Source of the DNA: Tepidamorphaceae bacterium
GTDB lineage: Bacteria; Pseudomonadota; Alphaproteobacteria; Rhizobiales; Tepidamorphaceae
Assembly: GCA_028279445.1 (NCBI GenBank)
Contig: JANQNT010000030.1
Span: forward strand, 54,390 to 118,389
Direction: 5' to 3'
Length of the DNA: 64,000 bases
The notes beneath the pieces were generated by a model that was given only the letters and a program-made list of their open reading frames with translations, was not told the DNA's origin and did not search any database. This document shows, piece by piece, positions 60,298 through 64,000 of the stretch; positions within the stretch are counted from its first letter, which is position 1, and every line of letters starts with the position of its first letter. Both the position numbers and the translations under genes were made by a program.

Positions 60298-60999
60298 CTA
60301 AAGCGCCAGCAGCTGCCGCGCCTCGGAATCCGGGTTCTCCAGTTCATCGGAGCCGCCGGTCCAGGCGGTCCGGCCCTTGACCAGGATATGGTGCCGGTCG
60401 CCGATGCGGCAGAGCGGCTTCAGGCTCTTGTCGATCACCAGGGCGGTCATGCCGGTCTGCTTGAGTTGATCGAGCACGCTCCAGATTTCGCGGCGGATCA
60501 CCGGAGCGAGCCCTTCGGTTGCTTCGTCCAGCACCAGCAGCTTGGGCACCGTCATGAGGGCCCGGCCGATCGCCAGCATCTGCTGTTCGCCGCCCGACAG
60601 CAGCCCGCCATGAATGCCGCGCCGCTCCGCCAGCCGGGGGAAGAGCTGCATCACCTCGTCCAGCCGCCGTTTCCGGTCGGCGAGGTTTGCCGCCCGCGAG
60701 GTCGCCACCAGGTTCTCGGTGACCGTCAGCGTCGGGAAGATCTGCCGTCCTTCGGGAACCAGGGCGATGCCGCGCTGGGCAATCCGGTGCGGCGGCTGGC
60801 CGGACAGGGACTCGCCCTCGAAGCTGATGCTGCCGGCGATGCCGTTCGTCAGCCCGAACAGGGTGCGCACGGTGGTCGTCTTGCCCATCCCGTTCTTGCC
60901 GAGCAGCGTGGCGACCTGGCCCTGGCCGATCTCCAGCGAGACGTCGAACAGGACCTTCACCGGGCCATAGCCGGCCGAGATGTTCTCCAGGCGCAGCAT
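60298..60999 (-). CDS. livF: Branched-chain-type ABC transporter ATP-binding protein LivF
   Basis: A 233-residue ATPase with Walker A LLGKNGMGKTT, signature LSGGEQQMLAIGRAL (preceded by GGL) and Walker B LLVLDEATEGLAP. The EATEGLAP form is typical of LivF. I start at ATG 60999, one base overlapping the livG stop; a GTG just upstream (61002) is also possible. Last gene of the leftward liv operon. Many LivFGMH systems beside molybdenum hydroxylases import aromatic or heterocyclic acids instead of branched-chain amino acids. Confidence 0.9.
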   Translation of the reverse strand: MLRLENISAGYGPVKVLFDVSLEIGQGQVATLLGKNGMGKTTTVRTLFGLTNGIAGSISFEGESLSGQPPHRIAQRGIALVPEGRQIFPTLTVTENLVATSRAANLADRKRRLDEVMQLFPRLAERRGIHGGLLSGGEQQMLAIGRALMTVPKLLVLDEATEGLAPVIRREIWSVLDQLKQTGMTALVIDKSLKPLCRIGDRHHILVKGRTAWTGGSDELENPDSEARQLLAL

Positions 61000-61760
61000 C
61001 ACAAATCGTCGTCCTCGGACAGATAGGCCGCCTGCACCTCTGCCGAACTGCGGACCTCCTCCGGCGTGCCCGCCTTGAGGACTTCACCGTTGACCAGTAC
61101 GGTGATGTCGTCGGCCAGATCGAAGACCGCATCCATGTCGTGCTCAATGAGCAGGATGGGGATTTCGCCCTTCAGCCGCTCCGCCACCAGCCCGACCAGC
61201 GTCTCGGCATCCGCATGGCTCAGGCCGGCGAGCGGCTCGTCCAGCAGCAGCACGTCGGGCCGGGCGCAGATGGTCATGGCCAGTTCCAGCCGCCGCCGGT
61301 CGCCATGCGACAAGGCGCTGGGCAAGACCCCCTGGTGATCGGCCAGCCCAAAGTCGTCGAGGATATCGCCGACTTCCCTGTCGAAACTGGCGGGCCTGTA
61401 ACGGCGCAGCAACTGCCCGATGCCGAGCCTCGGTGCATCCCGGCCGATCAGCGCCAGTTCGACGTTCCGCCGCACGGGCAGGCCGGTATAGAGCGATGTC
61501 ACCTGATAGGTGCGGCCAAGACCCAGGCGCGCACGCGTGTGGGTCGAGGCGCTGGTGATATCGCGGCTGTCGAGCAGCACGCGCCCGGTGTCGGGAACAA
61601 GCTCGCCCGCGATCACGCTCACCAGCGTCGTCTTGCCGGCGCCGTTGGGGCCGATCAGTGCGTGCACGCCGCCGGTCTTCAGCGAAAACGACACATCCTT
61701 CAGCGCCTGGATGCCGCCAAAGCTCTTGGATACCGCCTCGACCGTCAGCGCGTGCGTCAT
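60999..61760 (-). CDS. livG: Branched-chain-type ABC transporter ATP-binding protein LivG
   Basis: A 253-residue ATPase with Walker A IGPNGAGKTT, signature LSHGDRRRLELAMTI and Walker B LLLDEPLAGLSHADAE, all typical of LivG. It overlaps livM by 4 bases (ATGA). It pairs with LivF on the cytoplasmic side of the LivHM channel. Confidence 0.92.
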   Translation of the reverse strand: MTHALTVEAVSKSFGGIQALKDVSFSLKTGGVHALIGPNGAGKTTLVSVIAGELVPDTGRVLLDSRDITSASTHTRARLGLGRTYQVTSLYTGLPVRRNVELALIGRDAPRLGIGQLLRRYRPASFDREVGDILDDFGLADHQGVLPSALSHGDRRRLELAMTICARPDVLLLDEPLAGLSHADAETLVGLVAERLKGEIPILLIEHDMDAVFDLADDITVLVNGEVLKAGTPEEVRSSAEVQAAYLSEDDDL

Positions 61761-62731
61761 GGGACGTGTCCACGTTGACCGCGCAGGCCGCCCAGGCTCC
61801 CCAGGATCCGCTCCACGCCGCGAGACAGGCCGCCCGGCGACAGCAGCACGGCGAGGATCAGCATCGGACCGAAGATCGCCGCCCAGTGGGTGGTGATGTC
61901 GGCGAGAAAATGCTCAAGCAGGATGAATGCGAAGGCACCCAGGATCGGTCCGTTGCGTGTTCCCACGCCACCGAAGATGACAATGGCCAGCAACTCGCCC
62001 GAGCGCCGCCACTCGGCGTATCCAGGTGTCGCGAATTCGGTCTGGTTGGCCAGCAGGCCGCCGGCCAGCCCGCAGATGACCCCGGCCAGCACGAAGGCGG
62101 TCAGCTTGATGCCATAGGTGTTCAGGCCCATCGCTTCGGCGCGCTTGGGGTTCTCGTGGCAGGCCAGCAGCTTCTGGCCGAATTCCGACGAGATCAGATG
62201 ATTGATGAAGGCGATCAGCAGCGCTGCGGAGATGGCGATGAAGGCGTAGAACTGCCAGCGGTCCCATGGGTCGAAAAGGCCCATCAGGGTGGCCCGTTCG
62301 TAGATGATCATCCCGTCGTCGCCGCCAAACCGGCTTGAGCTGATGGCGAGATAGAAGAAGATTTGCGCCAGCGCCAGGGTGATCATGATGAAGTGAATGC
62401 CGGATGTGCGCAGCGAGATGGCGCCGATGAACAGTGCGGCGATGGCCGACACCGCGACAACCGTGGGCAGTACGACCAGAAGGTTGGTCTGGCCGGCATT
62501 GAGCAGGATGCCGGTGGCATAGGCCCCCACGCCCAGAAAGGCTGCGTGGCCGAAGCTCACCATTCCGCCATAGCCGAGGATGAAGTTGAGGCTGGCCGCG
62601 GCGACGGCAAAAATCAGCATCCGCTCGAAGGTGGAGAGCAGATAGGGATCGTCGTAGATCAGCGCGACGGCGGGGCCGATAAGCACGGCCGCCGCGATCA
62701 CCAGCCAGGTATGGTCATTGGCAAGGCGCAT
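61757..62731 (-). CDS. livM: Branched-chain-type ABC transporter permease LivM
   Basis: A 324-residue permease with about nine to ten helices. LNFILGYGGMVSFGHAAFLGVGAY (in part) is the family hallmark, and GLAGGLLANQTEFATPGYAEWRRSGELLAIVIFGG includes the coupling region. A hydrophilic C-terminus follows. It lies 6 bases after livH and overlaps livG by 4 bases. Confidence 0.92.
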   Translation of the reverse strand: MRLANDHTWLVIAAAVLIGPAVALIYDDPYLLSTFERMLIFAVAAASLNFILGYGGMVSFGHAAFLGVGAYATGILLNAGQTNLLVVLPTVVAVSAIAALFIGAISLRTSGIHFIMITLALAQIFFYLAISSSRFGGDDGMIIYERATLMGLFDPWDRWQFYAFIAISAALLIAFINHLISSEFGQKLLACHENPKRAEAMGLNTYGIKLTAFVLAGVICGLAGGLLANQTEFATPGYAEWRRSGELLAIVIFGGVGTRNGPILGAFAFILLEHFLADITTHWAAIFGPMLILAVLLSPGGLSRGVERILGSLGGLRGQRGHVP

Positions 62732-62737
62732 GGCGCG

Positions 62738-63655
62738 TCACCGCTTCTGGATCGGCATCAGGCCCTCGGGGCGGAAGAACAGCACCAGGGCCATGATGAT
62801 GTAGACCAGCATCGAGGCCAGCGCCGGTCCCGCATCGCTGGCGGCGGCCGGCGAGATCAGGGTGGAGAGAATCTCGCGCAGATAGGCGCGCCCCATCGTA
62901 TCGAGCACCCCGACCAGCATCGCCGCGACCAGCGCACCGCGGATCGATCCGAGCCCGCCGATCACCACCACCACGAAGGACAGGATGAGCACCGTCTCTC
63001 CCATGCCGGGCTGCACCGACAGCAGCGGGCCGGCGAGCGCTCCGGCGACGCCGGCCAACAGCGCGCCGACGGCAAAGACGATGGTGTAGATGAGGCTGAT
63101 ATTGACGCCCATCGTGGCGACGGTCTCGCGATTTGTGGCGCCCGCGCGCACCAGCATGCCGAGCCGCGTGCGCTGGATCAGCACGAACAGCGCGATGCCG
63201 ACGACGATGCCGGCGGCGATCACCACAAGCCGATAGGTCGGATAGGGAATGTCCAGGGGCAGCATGACCTGGCCTTCCAGCGCGTCGGGGATGGTCGAGT
63301 AGACCGGGACCGAACCCCAGATCATCGAGGCGCTCTCGTTGGCGAGCAGGATCAGGCCAAAGGTGACCAGCACCTGGTCGAGGTGGTTTCGCTTGTAGAG
63401 CCTTCGCGCCAGCAGCAGTTCGATCAGCAGTCCGAGGATGAAGACCCCGACCGCCGCGACGAGGAGCGTGAAGAAGATGTTGTCGGTGACCTTTTGCGCC
63501 TGGACCGAGAAATAGGCCCCGAACATGAACAGCGACCCATGGCTGAGATTGATGAAATCCATCACCCCGAAGATCAGGGTCAGTCCGGCTGCGATCAGAA
63601 ACAGCAGGATGCCGAACTGAATGCCGTTCAAGAGCTGCTCGGCGAACTGTTCCAC
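62738..63655 (-). CDS. livH: Branched-chain-type ABC transporter permease LivH
   Basis: A 305-residue permease with about eight helices. It begins QLLNGIQFGILLFLIAAGLTLIFG and contains NLSHGSLFMFGAY and the coupling region ATMGVNISLIYTIVF. The start is a GTG at 63655 preceded by GGAGG. It is the first gene of the liv operon and is preceded, 21 bases upstream, by a mosaic element. The cognate periplasmic binding protein gene is not in the window; it may lie beyond 64 kb. Confidence 0.92.
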   Translation of the reverse strand: MEQFAEQLLNGIQFGILLFLIAAGLTLIFGVMDFINLSHGSLFMFGAYFSVQAQKVTDNIFFTLLVAAVGVFILGLLIELLLARRLYKRNHLDQVLVTFGLILLANESASMIWGSVPVYSTIPDALEGQVMLPLDIPYPTYRLVVIAAGIVVGIALFVLIQRTRLGMLVRAGATNRETVATMGVNISLIYTIVFAVGALLAGVAGALAGPLLSVQPGMGETVLILSFVVVVIGGLGSIRGALVAAMLVGVLDTMGRAYLREILSTLISPAAASDAGPALASMLVYIIMALVLFFRPEGLMPIQKR

Positions 63656-63676
63656 TTGAGCCTCCGGACGTGCGTT

Positions 63677-63982
63677 AGGCTGTATCGACAGTCAGGTTTC
63701 GGGCCCTCGGGTCGGGCTTCGCCCGCCCAAGGACAGGCTCAAGGCGCGTGCCGGATTTTGGTCCTGACGGCGTTGAAGAGCCCTGATGGTGATGGACACC
63801 ATGTCGGTCCCTTCGCGTTGTCAGCGACAAAATCCGACACGTCCCGGAGGGATATGGCCCAAATCGCCCATTTCGGCGTTGCAAAGCGCTAGCAAGGGCT
63901 AACCCTTGCGTCGGCTTTGCGCCTGGAACTGAACGATTTTGGCGCATACCACGCTCCAAATCCTGAATGTCGATACAGCCTA
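63677..63982. mobile_element. MITE-like mosaic element (family 1, copy 2, rearranged)
   Basis: A 306-base element with the same outer inverted repeats as the copy at 41.3 kb (20 of 21 positions identical between its two ends, both starting TAGGCTGTATCGACA). Module B lies at 63750-63838 (GCCGGATTTTGGTCCTGAC to GTCAGCGACAAAATCCGAC) in the same sense as copy 1, but module A follows it at 63850-63950 (GGATATGGCCCAAATCG to CGATTTTGGCGCATACC) inverted. About 40 bases with a CGGGC/GCCCG hairpin are added between the left end and module B. No transposase is present. It lies just upstream of livH. Confidence 0.82.
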
Positions 63983-64000
63983 ATCCAAAAGGGGGCGCGT

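Noticed and set aside
62363..63892. 509-codon plus-strand frame opposite livM/livH and through the mosaic element
   Set aside because: Low-complexity His/Asp/Gln-rich product, antisense to two clear permease genes.
1..64000. tRNA, rRNA, CRISPR array, complete insertion sequence or phage genes
   Set aside because: I found no sequence supporting any of these; the mobile DNA seen consists only of small non-coding repeat elements.

Overview
The window is a high-GC (about 65%) stretch from an alphaproteobacterium. Three things point there: the complete late-cobalt-insertion (aerobic) cobalamin gene set of the Rhizobium/Rhodobacter type, tightly overlapping operons, and small intergenic palindromes of the kind common in Hyphomicrobiales (Rhizobiales). 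I cannot name the species. I see no rRNA, tRNA, CRISPR or intact insertion sequence.

Layout. (1) 1-900: no convincing gene, with an AT-rich island at about 420-545. (2) 0.9-7.8 kb: a ferric-siderophore uptake unit made of an AraC regulator, a TonB-dependent receptor and a FecBCD-type ABC importer. No siderophore biosynthesis is seen. (3) 7.8-11.6 kb: a cobalamin riboswitch drives two tiny ORFs and a Znu/Mnt-type ABC importer. A divergent six-helix membrane protein lies next to it. This is best read as cobalt uptake serving the adjacent B12 pathway. (4) 11.7-31.15 kb: cobF-A-B-M-E-L, cobK on the opposite strand, then cobJ-I-H-G-N-W and a thioredoxin-fold Fe-S protein gene, all leftward from a second cobalamin riboswitch. 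Rightward from the same region run cobO, a DUF1289 protein gene and cobQ; bluB (frameshifted), cobD and cobP follow. cobST, cobC, cobU/T and cobV are not in the window.

(5) 31.2-45 kb: an amino-acid or imino-acid catabolic region. It holds an Asp/Glu-type racemase, an Ldh-family imine reductase, a proline-racemase-family enzyme with both catalytic cysteines replaced by serine, a polar amino-acid ABC importer split across a divergent promoter, an unusual ureohydrolase, a LysR regulator, a class V PLP enzyme, an aldehyde dehydrogenase, an N-carbamoyl amino-acid hydrolase and an XRE-cupin regulator. (6) 45.1-52.4 kb: a TetR regulator, a BMP-type nucleoside-like ABC importer, a NodB/PuuE-type deacetylase and a canonical ureohydrolase, together a plausible guanidino/ureide pathway. 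(7) 52.5-63.7 kb: a GntR regulator, an AMP-forming acyl-CoA ligase, an alpha/beta hydrolase, a three-subunit molybdenum hydroxylase whose large subunit carries a fused CoxG domain, and a LivFGMH importer lacking its binding protein. Together they suggest uptake, hydroxylation and CoA activation of an aromatic or N-heterocyclic acid.

The accessory half (31-64 kb) carries several families of small repeats: two copies of a mosaic element with terminal inverted repeats (41.3 and 63.7 kb), a third element of related architecture but different ends (35.8 kb), and three CTAG-ended palindromes (33.2, 36.1, 52.4 kb), each of which ends exactly on the stop codon of a neighbouring gene. The nested inverted-repeat modules of the mosaic elements, and the B12-controlled Znu-like transporter with its tiny ORFs, are the most unusual content.
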